Both the position numbers and the translations under genes were made by a program. Below the pieces are notes generated by a model. That model was given only the letters and a program-made list of their open reading frames with translations, was not told the DNA's origin and did not search any database. A DNA stretch of 64,000 nt from Chitinophagales bacterium. GTDB taxonomy: Bacteria > Bacteroidota > Bacteroidia > Chitinophagales > Chitinophagaceae. Below are positions 27,731 through 36,267 of the stretch, one piece after another (within the stretch, counting starts at the first letter, position 1; each line of letters starts with the position of its first letter). The stretch is from contig JAATGJ010000027.1 in NCBI GenBank assembly GCA_015654695.1, positions 19,250 through 83,249 on the forward strand, read 5' to 3'.

Positions 27731-28102
27731 TTAGTATATATTTTTAAAGTTTAAAAATAGATGTATAAAGAGCAAGTGCTTTTAATTCTGCCTGATTAAA
27801 AACAACAAACGTAAAGCAAAAAATCATAACCGTTGATTTATTACTATTTTCTTTGCTTCATTATTTACTTTTCTTTTCATTTCTTCCATGTGTGAGTTAA
27901 AGGAACATTGGAATAAAACTCTTTCAGATGGTTGGTGTTTGATTTTGATTTACACTTAAATTAGAACAAATAAATCTCAACAAAAGAGTTAACTTGAACT
28001 CTATTACTATTAATTCCATTTGGCTGAACATAACAGCAACAAATTTTCTAGCCTTCGTATTCTCCGGAAGCAAACTAACTATGCAATAACTTCGAATAGT
28101 CC
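27731..28102. other. Divergent intergenic region between DUF1080 and TIR-WD40 genes
   Basis: 372 AT-rich bases that must hold promoters for both divergent genes. On the minus side TATTTTTA at 27759-27752 could be a -7 box for the DUF1080 gene. On the plus side TAACTTCG at 28087-28094 is a weak -7-like match just before the TIR gene. No gene, strong hairpin or tRNA-derived attachment site is visible. Confidence 0.45.
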
Positions 28103-30784
28103 ATGTATAACGCATTCATTTCTTATTCTCATTCGGCAGATGACAAATTTGCGCCATCACTACAGGTAGCATTACAAAAGTTTGCAAAACCATGGTATAA
28201 AAAACGCAACCTCGAAATTTTCCGTGATGAATCAAGTCTTTCGGCTTCACCACATCTTTGGAGCAATATTACCCATGCATTAGACCAATCTGAATACTTG
28301 ATATTGCTGGCATCTCCGGCATCTGAAAATTCAAAATGGGTTAACAAAGAAATTGAATACTGGCTTGAACATAAATCCATTGATAATGTACTAATAGCTT
28401 TAACGGATGGGAAACTGGAATGGAACGATGAAAATAAATGTTTTCTGAACCCCGATAATAATTCACTGCCGCCAGTATTGGATAATAAGTTTGATTCAGA
28501 ACCATTTTATATTGACCTGCGATTTTCAAGAACAGAAGAAGACCTTTCTTTAAACAACCTCATTTTTAAAAAAGAAGTATTAAAGTTAGCCGCTAAATTA
28601 CATGGAAAGCAACCCAATGACCTGGCAAGCGAAGAAGTGACAGTACACCGGAAAATGATAGGCATAAGAAATGCAGCGATATCATTACTGATTTTTCTTT
28701 TCATTCTTTCAGTTGGAGCAGCATTGCTTGCTAATATAAAAACCAACGAGGCAATACAGGAACGCAATATTGCCCAGGCAAATTACTTAAGGGCGGAAGC
28801 TAAAAGTTTATTGGAAACAGATCCAACGCTTGCTCTAAGATTGTATGAACAGGCAATGTTAAATCATCCGGATAGCACTATTGAAAAAGAGTCTATTGAA
28901 ATCTATGACCGAAACTCCTTTTACAAAAATGTTGTAAAGTTTGATTCTGAGGTCAGAACGATAGCCATTTCTCCCGATGGTAAAACAATACTTACTACCT
29001 CCTTGTTTGATAGCACTGCCACGTTACAGGATTTTCAGGGAAATCCAATCTGGAAATTTGGACACAATGGTGAAGTTTATTCAGCAGTGTTTTCTCCTGA
29101 TGGAAAGACGATACTTACCGGCTCAGCAGACAAAACCGCCCGGTTATGGGACTTAGCGGGAAATACCTTACAGGAGTTTAAAGGCCATCATGATGAAGTT
29201 ATGGTGGTAACTTTTTCTGCTGATGGAAAAACGATATTGACAGGTTCAGCAGATAAAACCGCCCGGTTATGGGACTTAGCGGGAAATACCTTACAGGAGT
29301 TTAAAGGCCATCATGATGAAGTTATGGTGGCAACTTTTTCTGCTGATGGAAAAACGATATTGACAGGTTCAAATGATAAGACCGCAAGGCTATGGGACTT
29401 ACAGGGAAATACTCTCCGGGAATTTGCAGGACATAATGATATTATCAGCTCCGTTACCTTTTCTCCCGATGGAAAAGAAATATTGACCAGCTCTTTTGAC
29501 AGCAGTGCCCGGCTGTGGAACTTACAAGGGAAAACGCTTCAAAAATATATAGGTCATAAAGGTGCGGTTAAATGCGCAAGCTTTTCCGCTGATGGAAAAA
29601 CAATACTGACTGGTTCAGAAGACGAAACTGTCCGATGGTGGGACTTACGAGGAAATACTCTGCGGGAATTTAGAGGTCACAGTAACCCGCTTTTTTCTGT
29701 AGCCTTTTCCACAGATAGAAAAACAATATTTACTGCTTCTCTTGATAGTACCTACCGCTCGTGGTATTTAGAAGGAAATATCGTCCGCCAATTAGTTAAT
29801 GATAGCAGTATAGTAAGTTCAGTCGCATTTTCTCCTGATGGAAATACAATACTTACCGGATCCGGCGATAAAACAGCCCGCTTGTGGGACTTGCAGGGAA
29901 ATATTCTTCGGGAATTTAAAGGCCATCATGATGCAGTTATGTCTGCAGCTTTTTCACCCGATGGAAAAATAATAGTTACCGGCTCAGCAGATAAGACCAT
30001 CAGGCTGTGGGACCTGCAGGGGAATCCTTTAAAGATATTTTATGATGACACACTCTACACCCTACCCGGATTCACTTCGGTTGCCTTTTCTCCCGATGGA
30101 AAACAAATATTGACTGGCTCCATTCACAGCAAGGCCAGGCTATGGGATTTGCAGGGGATTATCACTAAGGAATTCTATATTGCTTATATTGACTCCGGGA
30201 TGGTTACTTACGTCAGCTTTTCTCCCGATGGAAAAAAAATCCTAACCGGGTTTTCAGATGGTACTCTTTGGATAGGAAATGGTAGCACTAAATTGTGGGA
30301 CTTACAAGGAAATGTTCTTCGGAATTTTTACAAAGAGCAAACTGGCCCTGTCACATCTGCCATCTTTGCGCCCGATGGAAAAACTATAATTACGGGCTCC
30401 GGGGATGGTTGCACCCGGATTTGGGATTTACACGGAAATATTATCCGGGAGTTGAAAGGTTATTATGGCGCAGTTACTTACGTAGCCATTTCTCCCGATG
30501 GTAAAAAAATACTTACTGCTTATGAAAATGGCAGCATAGTACAGTTATGGGATTATCAGGGAAAGGTACTCTGGGAATATAAAGTGCCAGTGATTATTAC
30601 CGATTCAGAGCCCTTGAGGGTTAAATCCGTCGCCTTTTCTCCCGATGGAAAACAAATACTTACCAGCTCAGGAGATAATATAACCCGCTTGTGGGATGTT
30701 CCCGTTCAACTGGATGATTTTCTTAAAAGCGATAAGATTGAACCATTGTCAGGAGAGCAGAAAAAAAAATTCAGGATCAAATAA
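28103..30784 (+). CDS. TIR - transmembrane - 14x WD40 protein
   Basis: 893 residues. An N-terminal TIR domain (about 1-140) has YNAFISYSHSADDKFAP, IFRDESSLS and SKWVNKEIEYW; Glu83 stands where the NADase glutamate of enzymatic TIR domains lies. One membrane helix follows (about 190-211). Next is an ERNIAQANYLRAEAKSLL...DPTLALRLYEQA linker (about 220-250), a form also seen in STAND-type WD40 proteins. Fourteen WD40 units (about 275-880) with FSPDGKTILTGS..RLWDLQGN then suffice for two seven-bladed propellers. Predicted: membrane-bound NAD-cleaving or signalling effector with a large sensor. Units 3 and 4 are almost identical at DNA level (29123-29368). The hydrolase-TPR gene follows after 170 bases. 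Immunity function is inference. Confidence 0.88.
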   Translation: MYNAFISYSHSADDKFAPSLQVALQKFAKPWYKKRNLEIFRDESSLSASPHLWSNITHALDQSEYLILLASPASENSKWVNKEIEYWLEHKSIDNVLIALTDGKLEWNDENKCFLNPDNNSLPPVLDNKFDSEPFYIDLRFSRTEEDLSLNNLIFKKEVLKLAAKLHGKQPNDLASEEVTVHRKMIGIRNAAISLLIFLFILSVGAALLANIKTNEAIQERNIAQANYLRAEAKSLLETDPTLALRLYEQAMLNHPDSTIEKESIEIYDRNSFYKNVVKFDSEVRTIAISPDGKTILTTSLFDSTATLQDFQGNPIWKFGHNGEVYSAVFSPDGKTILTGSADKTARLWDLAGNTLQEFKGHHDEVMVVTFSADGKTILTGSADKTARLWDLAGNTLQEFKGHHDEVMVATFSADGKTILTGSNDKTARLWDLQGNTLREFAGHNDIISSVTFSPDGKEILTSSFDSSARLWNLQGKTLQKYIGHKGAVKCASFSADGKTILTGSEDETVRWWDLRGNTLREFRGHSNPLFSVAFSTDRKTIFTASLDSTYRSWYLEGNIVRQLVNDSSIVSSVAFSPDGNTILTGSGDKTARLWDLQGNILREFKGHHDAVMSAAFSPDGKIIVTGSADKTIRLWDLQGNPLKIFYDDTLYTLPGFTSVAFSPDGKQILTGSIHSKARLWDLQGIITKEFYIAYIDSGMVTYVSFSPDGKKILTGFSDGTLWIGNGSTKLWDLQGNVLRNFYKEQTGPVTSAIFAPDGKTIITGSGDGCTRIWDLHGNIIRELKGYYGAVTYVAISPDGKKILTAYENGSIVQLWDYQGKVLWEYKVPVIITDSEPLRVKSVAFSPDGKQILTSSGDNITRLWDVPVQLDDFLKSDKIEPLSGEQKKKFRIK
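29123..29368 (+). repeat. 123-bp near-identical tandem duplication in the WD40 region
   Basis: Two adjacent 123-bp units (29123-29245 and 29246-29368) encode 41 residues each and differ at only about two bases by eye. The other WD40 units of the same gene are far more diverged. This looks like a recent in-frame duplication of one propeller blade. Confidence 0.85.
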
Positions 30785-30907
30785 AATACAATGGCATCAT
30801 AAATAGCTCGAATCAGGATATGAAATATTTTTTACTAAAATGAGCAATGGACATCCTGTTATGCTGCTAACAAATGCAAACACTTAATTATGGAAAAAAC
30901 AAAAGTT

Positions 30908-30915
30908 TACTTTTA
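30908..30915 (+). promoter_or_regulatory. Possible -7 box before the hydrolase gene
   Basis: TACTTTTA, 40 bases before the ATG of the hydrolase-TPR gene, is identical to the -7 box proposed for the WecA-like gene. The -33 position (20 bases upstream) has no TTTG. If real, the hydrolase gene can be transcribed apart from the TIR gene. Confidence 0.25.
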
Positions 30916-30954
30916 AGAAAACAAAATCGATATTAAAATTAAATCTGCTCTCAA

Positions 30955-32415
30955 ATGGATATTCCCCAAATTTTATCTGATGCAGTAATCTCTGTGGCAG
31001 TAGGCAAGGCAAAAGTTGCGTTAGGTGAATTAATGAAATCTGTAAAAGGTAAAAACAAAAGTGCTATATTATCTTACCGTTCAGAAGGAAATGAAAACAT
31101 CATTTGCTTCATACATGGTTTTTGCGGAACCCCCGAATCTACATTCAACCCTTTGCCGGATTTTATTGTAAAAGAAAAAGAACTAAACGGTTGGGATATT
31201 TTAAGTATTGGTTATTCCACAAGCTTATTGCCCAACATTGGAAGAGGGATTTGGGCTTCCAGTCCTGACTTGAATAAAATTGCCGGGTATCTTCAAACTA
31301 ACCTGGATATTATTTTCAAACATTATAAAAGAGTGGCGCTTATTGGTCACAGTATGGGAGGGTTGATCATTCAAAGAGCGCTGCTGAATGTGAACGATAT
31401 TCACAAGATTTCCCATGTGCTTTTTTTCGGAACTCCGAGCGGGGGCTTAAGGAAAGCATGGTTTTTAAAGTGGTTTAAAAACCAAATTAATGATATGGAT
31501 TATGAAGGAGTATTCATTAAAAACCTGAGAAAGGAATGGAATGATAAATTCTCAGGAGGTTACCCGTTCAGATTTGCTACAATAGCGGGTGAAACTGATG
31601 AATTTGTTCCGGTGGTTTCAAGCTTAGAGCCATTTCCACATGAATACAGGGGCTATACTTCAGGAAATCATATTACAATGGTTAAACCGGCATCTGAAAG
31701 CGATACATCATTCCAGATACTAAGAAAAGTATTGTATTCTGAAAAAGACTTTTTAACGGGATTTGATGAAAGAGAACTAAATAATTTGATCGCGAGATAT
31801 CATGAGGATGTAAATACATTGGGGAGCAAACTGAAGCAACTGGATAGCAAAGGATTTAGAAAATACATTTTTGCTTTGGAGGCGACAGGTAAAATAGATC
31901 TTGCTATAAAAGTAATTGAAGAATCTGATGCGGTTAAAGACAATACTGATCTAATGGGAATTTTGGGCGGCAGATGGAAAAGGAAATATTTGATTGAGGA
32001 AAATGCCGAATACCTGGATTCCGCAATTCAATGGTATGATAAAGCCTTACATCTTTCCATTGCGGCAAATAACAGTAGCCAGGTTTATTATCATGCTATC
32101 AATCTTGCTTTCCTCTACCTTATGAAAAATGAAAATGACCGAACTGAGTCAAAAAGACTGGCTCAACTTGCTCTTGACCATTGTGAAAAAAGTGCGGACG
32201 AAGATTATTGGGAGACTGCAACAAAAGCAGAAGCAAATTTGTATTTGAATAATTTTGAAGAAAGCAAAAAGCTTTATAAGGAGGCAATAGAAAAATGTAA
32301 TCGTGATATTCGTTCAACAAGTTCAATGATGATAAATGCCATATACGCATCTAATAGTTTAAATAAACTTCATTGGAAAAATGAACTTGAAAATATTTTC
32401 TTAAATCAGGCATAA
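30955..32415 (+). CDS. Alpha/beta hydrolase with C-terminal TPR-S/TRAFs-binding-like region
   Basis: 486 residues, no signal peptide. The hydrolase domain (about 45-250) has IICFIHGFCGTPESTF (oxyanion region), nucleophile Ser133 in ALIGHSMGGLI, and likely Asp215 (GETDEFVP) and His239 (SGNHITM), a complete triad for a lipase or esterase-like enzyme. The C-terminal half (about 330-486) is all helical: GILGGRWKRKYL, AIQWYDKALHLS, YHAINLAFLYLM, KAEANLYLNNFEESKKLY. This resembles the TPR-S/DUF4071 (TRAFs-binding) region found in bacterial conflict proteins beside TIR or caspase-like effectors. It follows the TIR-WD40 gene on the same strand. The partner role is inferred. Confidence 0.8.
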   Translation: MDIPQILSDAVISVAVGKAKVALGELMKSVKGKNKSAILSYRSEGNENIICFIHGFCGTPESTFNPLPDFIVKEKELNGWDILSIGYSTSLLPNIGRGIWASSPDLNKIAGYLQTNLDIIFKHYKRVALIGHSMGGLIIQRALLNVNDIHKISHVLFFGTPSGGLRKAWFLKWFKNQINDMDYEGVFIKNLRKEWNDKFSGGYPFRFATIAGETDEFVPVVSSLEPFPHEYRGYTSGNHITMVKPASESDTSFQILRKVLYSEKDFLTGFDERELNNLIARYHEDVNTLGSKLKQLDSKGFRKYIFALEATGKIDLAIKVIEESDAVKDNTDLMGILGGRWKRKYLIEENAEYLDSAIQWYDKALHLSIAANNSSQVYYHAINLAFLYLMKNENDRTESKRLAQLALDHCEKSADEDYWETATKAEANLYLNNFEESKKLYKEAIEKCNRDIRSTSSMMINAIYASNSLNKLHWKNELENIFLNQA

Positions 32416-32535
32416 AAAATCGGGTACCTTTTGGATTGAATATATCGAGGCCACAAATTCATGGATAAAGCAAAGGAACACTCAACTTTCTACGCCATGG
32501 TTCGTCTCTCACGAAACATGTTACTGCCCTAATTC

Positions 32536-33915
32536 TCATTTTCCGATACAGAATTTTGAAAAAATATAGTCCAGCGTATCCTCATTACTCACTTCCCCGG
32601 TTATCTCTCCGAGGAAATATAAACAGCGGCGTATATCTAAAGATAACAGGTCACCCGGTAAATTACTATCTAAACCGTTTTTAATACCCACCAGGGACTT
32701 TTCCATTTCCTTTAATGCATGATAATGTCTTGCATTGGTAATGATCGTACTCTCTGTCTGCACCTGGCCCTGCAGCACCGCATCCACCATTCGCTCTTTT
32801 AATACTCCCGTATGCAGGTTTTGTTTGGCGGATATAAAGACCACCCGGTCACTATCTGCGAATTTTATTATTGTTTCTTCCTCGCCCAGTTGGTCAACCT
32901 TATTTCCTACGAGTAAGTAATTCAATTGGTGTTTTTCAATTTCCGATCCCAGGTGGCTGACCTCTGATTTATCATCATTCACATCAAACAAATACAAAAC
33001 AAGATTGGCCTGTTTCATTTTTTCGAGGCTTCTTTCTACACCTGCCATTTCGATCACGTCATTTGTATGCTCCCGTATGCCGGCGGTATCAATCAGCCGG
33101 AATAAAATTCCGTCAATATTTATCACTTCTTCTATTGTATCTCTTGTAGTGCCGGGAATATCACTTACAATGGCACGATCCTCATTCAATAATACATTGA
33201 GCAAAGTTGATTTGCCTGCATTGGGTTTTCCTATAATAGCAACACTCACACCGTTCTTTATTACATTCCCCAGCCGGAATGATGTTATCAGCCGTGTAGT
33301 TGTTTGTTGTATTTCATATATAAGATCATAGAATTGTTTCCGGTCAGCGAATTCAACATCTTCCTGCGAAAAATCAAGTTCCAGTTCTATCAATGCGGAA
33401 AAACGGATCAGTCGTTCACGCAGCTCTTTCAGTTTAGTTGAAAAACCACCCCGCATGGTATGCAAAGCTGTTTGATGAGAAGCCTCCGTATTACTTGCAA
33501 TAAGGTCTGCTACAGCTTCTGCCTGTGCCAGGTCCAGTTTACCATGTAGAAATGCACGCTGGGTAAATTCTCCGGGCTTTGCCAACCTGGCTCCTTTCTT
33601 TATGCAGGCATCTATTATCTGACCCTCGATAAAGGGAGATCCATGACAACCGATCTCTGCCACATCTTCACCGGTATAAGATGCAGGACCTTTAAAAAGA
33701 GAGACGACCACTTCATCCAGTACTTTTTCACCATCTTTCATAAAACCGACGTGAATGGTATGCGAAGGCTGTTCCAGTAAATTTTTGGATGTAAACAGAT
33801 CATTGACAATATTCAATGCGTCTTTGCCGCTCAACCGTATAACGCCAATAGCTCCTATGCCCGGCGCAGTAGCCAATGCCACGATCGTATCATCCCAGCC
33901 AGTAAGTTTATTCAT
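32536..33915 (-). CDS. mnmE: tRNA uridine-5-carboxymethylaminomethyl(34) GTPase MnmE
   Basis: 459-residue GTPase that, with MnmG, modifies the wobble uridine of certain tRNAs. The N-terminal tetrahydrofolate-binding domain begins DTIVALATAPGIGAIGVIRLSG. The helical domain carries the inserted G domain with G1 GKPNAGKST, G2 GTTRD, G3 DTAGIR and G4 NKVD. The protein ends with the invariant FCIGK, whose Cys is essential in the family. Length is normal. It is a single gene, convergent with the hydrolase-TPR gene. Confidence 0.98.
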   Translation of the reverse strand: MNKLTGWDDTIVALATAPGIGAIGVIRLSGKDALNIVNDLFTSKNLLEQPSHTIHVGFMKDGEKVLDEVVVSLFKGPASYTGEDVAEIGCHGSPFIEGQIIDACIKKGARLAKPGEFTQRAFLHGKLDLAQAEAVADLIASNTEASHQTALHTMRGGFSTKLKELRERLIRFSALIELELDFSQEDVEFADRKQFYDLIYEIQQTTTRLITSFRLGNVIKNGVSVAIIGKPNAGKSTLLNVLLNEDRAIVSDIPGTTRDTIEEVINIDGILFRLIDTAGIREHTNDVIEMAGVERSLEKMKQANLVLYLFDVNDDKSEVSHLGSEIEKHQLNYLLVGNKVDQLGEEETIIKFADSDRVVFISAKQNLHTGVLKERMVDAVLQGQVQTESTIITNARHYHALKEMEKSLVGIKNGLDSNLPGDLLSLDIRRCLYFLGEITGEVSNEDTLDYIFSKFCIGK

Positions 33916-33951
33916 TAGTTAATCAAAAGTAAACTGGATTTCAGCAATCAG

Positions 33952-33987
33952 GTAAAAAAAATCCTCCCTCGCCTTAGGCGAGGGAGG
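33952..33987 (-). terminator. Intrinsic terminator after tonB
   Basis: A perfect 11-bp stem (CCTCCCTCGCC / GGCGAGGGAGG, loop TTA) is followed on the minus strand by eight T residues. It lies 29 bases after the tonB stop codon and closes the exbB-exbD-exbD-tonB unit before mnmE. Confidence 0.9.
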
Positions 33988-34015
33988 AATAACGTATCAG
34001 TAAAAAACTCATTCT

Positions 34016-34837
34016 TTATTCAGAAGTTACCTGGAAGGTGATCGGCTGTTTACGATACGCATTTACACTGCGTCCGTTCTGAACCGCTGGCACCCAGGAC
34101 GGCCCTTTCTTAATTACCCTTACAGCTTCCGCTTCCATTCCATAACCGTGGTTGGTCATCGCCTTCACGTCACTTATACTTCCATCTTTACTCACCACAA
34201 ACTGCACATAGACCGTATAAGTACCTTCAGGAGCGCCATTATCAACCGGTGCGTTAGGATTTAAGTTTCTCTCCAGGTATTTTCTCCAGGCACCTTCACC
34301 ACCTTTAAAAGAAGCTTCAATTTCTACTTTTTCAAATATATGGTTATCGTCTTCTTTTTTTTCTTCGATGATCTGTTTGCCCTGGTCAATTTCTACAGGG
34401 GTAACGATACCTTCATCTTTGATACCTTCCTGGTTTATCACATCAATCTTCGCTTCCTTTAATTCTTCCTGTGCGGGAGGTGGTTCTTCCACTTCCTCAT
34501 CCTTTACGATCTTAGGCGGTGTGAACTGCTTCATTTCGATCTTTGGAGGATCTGGTGGCTTGGGAGGAGGAGGCGGAGGCAATTCTTTTACTTCCTCTTC
34601 CTGTTTAATTTCCTGTATAGTCACTTCCTTGATATCCACTTTGCCGCTATCTGATTTTAAGCTGCTGGCCAATATAGAACCGACCAAAGCCAGCAGTGCG
34701 ATAGAAGCTGTAATGCCAAGAGCCATCAGGATACGTTTATTATACGTTTTACGTAGTTGGTACGCTCCGTAATCCTTGTTCCTGTCTTCAAAGACCAGGT
34801 CAAGAATATCTGCGGATAGTATTTTATTGGCTTCCAT
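34016..34837 (-). CDS. tonB: Energy transducer TonB
   Basis: 273-residue protein that carries energy from the ExbB/ExbD motor to outer-membrane receptors. It opens with the Bacteroidota form LDLVFEDRNKDYGAYQLRKTYN, then one membrane helix (about 36-58). A proline-rich linker (KELPPPPPPKPPDPPK) spans the periplasm, and the C-terminal TonB domain (about 180-273) includes YTVYVQFVVSKDGSISDV, EAVRVIKKGPSWVPAVQNG and the final PITFQV strand. It is the last gene of a four-gene motor operon. Confidence 0.95.
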   Translation of the reverse strand: MEANKILSADILDLVFEDRNKDYGAYQLRKTYNKRILMALGITASIALLALVGSILASSLKSDSGKVDIKEVTIQEIKQEEEVKELPPPPPPKPPDPPKIEMKQFTPPKIVKDEEVEEPPPAQEELKEAKIDVINQEGIKDEGIVTPVEIDQGKQIIEEKKEDDNHIFEKVEIEASFKGGEGAWRKYLERNLNPNAPVDNGAPEGTYTVYVQFVVSKDGSISDVKAMTNHGYGMEAEAVRVIKKGPSWVPAVQNGRSVNAYRKQPITFQVTSE

Positions 34838-34895
34838 GTTTTAATTTGTTTATAATTAGATGCTAATCATACTTTTTTCCATAAAAAGCAGGGAA

Positions 34896-35519
34896 TTATT
34901 TTACACCTGAAGCCTGTTCTGTGGCTTTTACCAGTTCTTTTTCTGTATCAGATATTTTTACCATCGCAAACCGTTTTACATTATTGATGGTCATTTCGTC
35001 AAGGATATCCACGGTATTCTTATAGGTAGCATCATCATCAGGCTTGATCACTACTACAAAATCCTCGTCAGCACATTCAGTTTTAGGATCCCTGCCTTTA
35101 TCTTTTGCTTTTTGTTCGCAGGCCGGACTACCCTTGTAGTTCGAGATCACCTCTTTTCTCTTGTTAATGATAACATCGCGGATGCCTTTAAAGGTAGTTT
35201 GCTTAAATGAAGTGGAAGCATTTTCCGGGGTCAGCTCACCTTCATAGTAATACACCTGGTCGCCTTTTCCAAGCATAATAGTCAATGCGCCGGATTGTTT
35301 TACTTCCGTTTGATCTTTCAGATCTTTTGTATCCTTCGGCATATTAAGGTCCATAGCAACAGGGCTGCTCATAGTTGCCGTAAATATGAAGAAGGTAATG
35401 AGCAGGAATCCAAGATCCACCATGGGAGTCATATCCACCCGCGTAGATAGCTTCTTCGCCTTTTTGACCCCGGGTCCTTTTTTGTGGTTATCACCGCCGC
35501 CACTATCAATACTTGCCAT
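34896..35519 (-). CDS. exbD: Biopolymer transport protein ExbD (second copy)
   Basis: 207-residue motor subunit. A basic cytoplasmic N-terminus is followed by the single helix with the proton-carrying Asp in VDMTPMVDLGFLLITFFIF (about 28-46) and a periplasmic domain. The periplasmic part carries an insertion with Cys residues (SPACEQKAKDKGRDPKTEC), unusual next to short ExbD proteins but seen in Bacteroidota forms. It follows the other exbD by 33 bases; the two probably form a heteromeric complex with ExbB. Confidence 0.92.
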   Translation of the reverse strand: MASIDSGGGDNHKKGPGVKKAKKLSTRVDMTPMVDLGFLLITFFIFTATMSSPVAMDLNMPKDTKDLKDQTEVKQSGALTIMLGKGDQVYYYEGELTPENASTSFKQTTFKGIRDVIINKRKEVISNYKGSPACEQKAKDKGRDPKTECADEDFVVVIKPDDDATYKNTVDILDEMTINNVKRFAMVKISDTEKELVKATEQASGVK

Positions 35520-35552
35520 GATTAAATGGTTTAAGAATTAATTAAAACGTTT

Positions 35553-36206
35553 TTACTTTTTGCCCTGGCGTTCTTTATAAAGCTCAGTGCCTTCAGGAGC
35601 TCCTTCCTGGGAAGTAACAAGATTATACTTGAATTCCTCATTTTTCCTTAAGGCATTTACCACTGCTTCAAAAGACGGGTATTTAGAATGATTATCGCCT
35701 TTAATAAGGTAAAGCAACTTTTCCCCTGCAAAGGCTTTTTTTGCTTCAGCTATCCACCATACGAGTTCATTATTCAATGTGTCCAAAACAGGAATACCCG
35801 GTTGACCCACTTTTGCCTGCTCAGCCGGTGGAAGATTCAACAAAGTTTTAAGGCTGCCAAAAGGAACACCCACGATAAGGGTGTTTTTAAAATTCTGAAT
35901 CTGCGCAGGAGTCAAACCAAGACTTCTTGAGGTATTGATACCTTCAATAATAGTGGTTAGCTTACCCTGGTCTTTTTTTGCATTGATGCTTACGTACACC
36001 TTGCTATCTTTATCAATGGTGATAAGCATAGCATTCTCTTCCTTTAATATAATAGAAGATACCGAACCGGGGGTCTCAATGGGGACCGGTTCCGGTGGTT
36101 TAAATTTTGTGGCCATGATGAAAAAGGACAGGATAAGAAAGGCTATGTCCACAAACGGGGTCATATCCGTATCCGTACTTTTCCGGGCCATTTTTATATG
36201 TGGCAT
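35553..36206 (-). CDS. exbD: Biopolymer transport protein ExbD (first copy)
   Basis: 217-residue ExbD paralogue with the motor helix STDTDMTPFVDIAFLILSFF (about 10-29), whose Asp pairs with the ExbB pore, then a periplasmic domain with VYVSINAKKDQG and a long variable insertion (LGLTPAQIQNFKNTLIVG). The start could be MPHIKMARK or the inner MARK. It follows exbB by about 60 bases. Two ExbD genes behind one ExbB is the usual arrangement in this phylum. Confidence 0.92.
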   Translation of the reverse strand: MPHIKMARKSTDTDMTPFVDIAFLILSFFIMATKFKPPEPVPIETPGSVSSIILKEENAMLITIDKDSKVYVSINAKKDQGKLTTIIEGINTSRSLGLTPAQIQNFKNTLIVGVPFGSLKTLLNLPPAEQAKVGQPGIPVLDTLNNELVWWIAEAKKAFAGEKLLYLIKGDNHSKYPSFEAVVNALRKNEEFKYNLVTSQEGAPEGTELYKERQGKK

Positions 36207-36267
36207 TCTTACTTCAGTTTAGTAATGAGATGAATAGTATGGAAAAATCCATAAGCCATTCATTAAA

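Noticed and set aside
27986..28001. GAGTT-N6-AACTC inverted repeat upstream of the TIR gene
   Set aside because: Five-base arms in AT-rich DNA are expected by chance; no second copy was found.
28950..30720. Regular repeats resembling an array
   Set aside because: They are WD40-coding units of about 120 bases inside one open frame, not CRISPR repeats with spacers.
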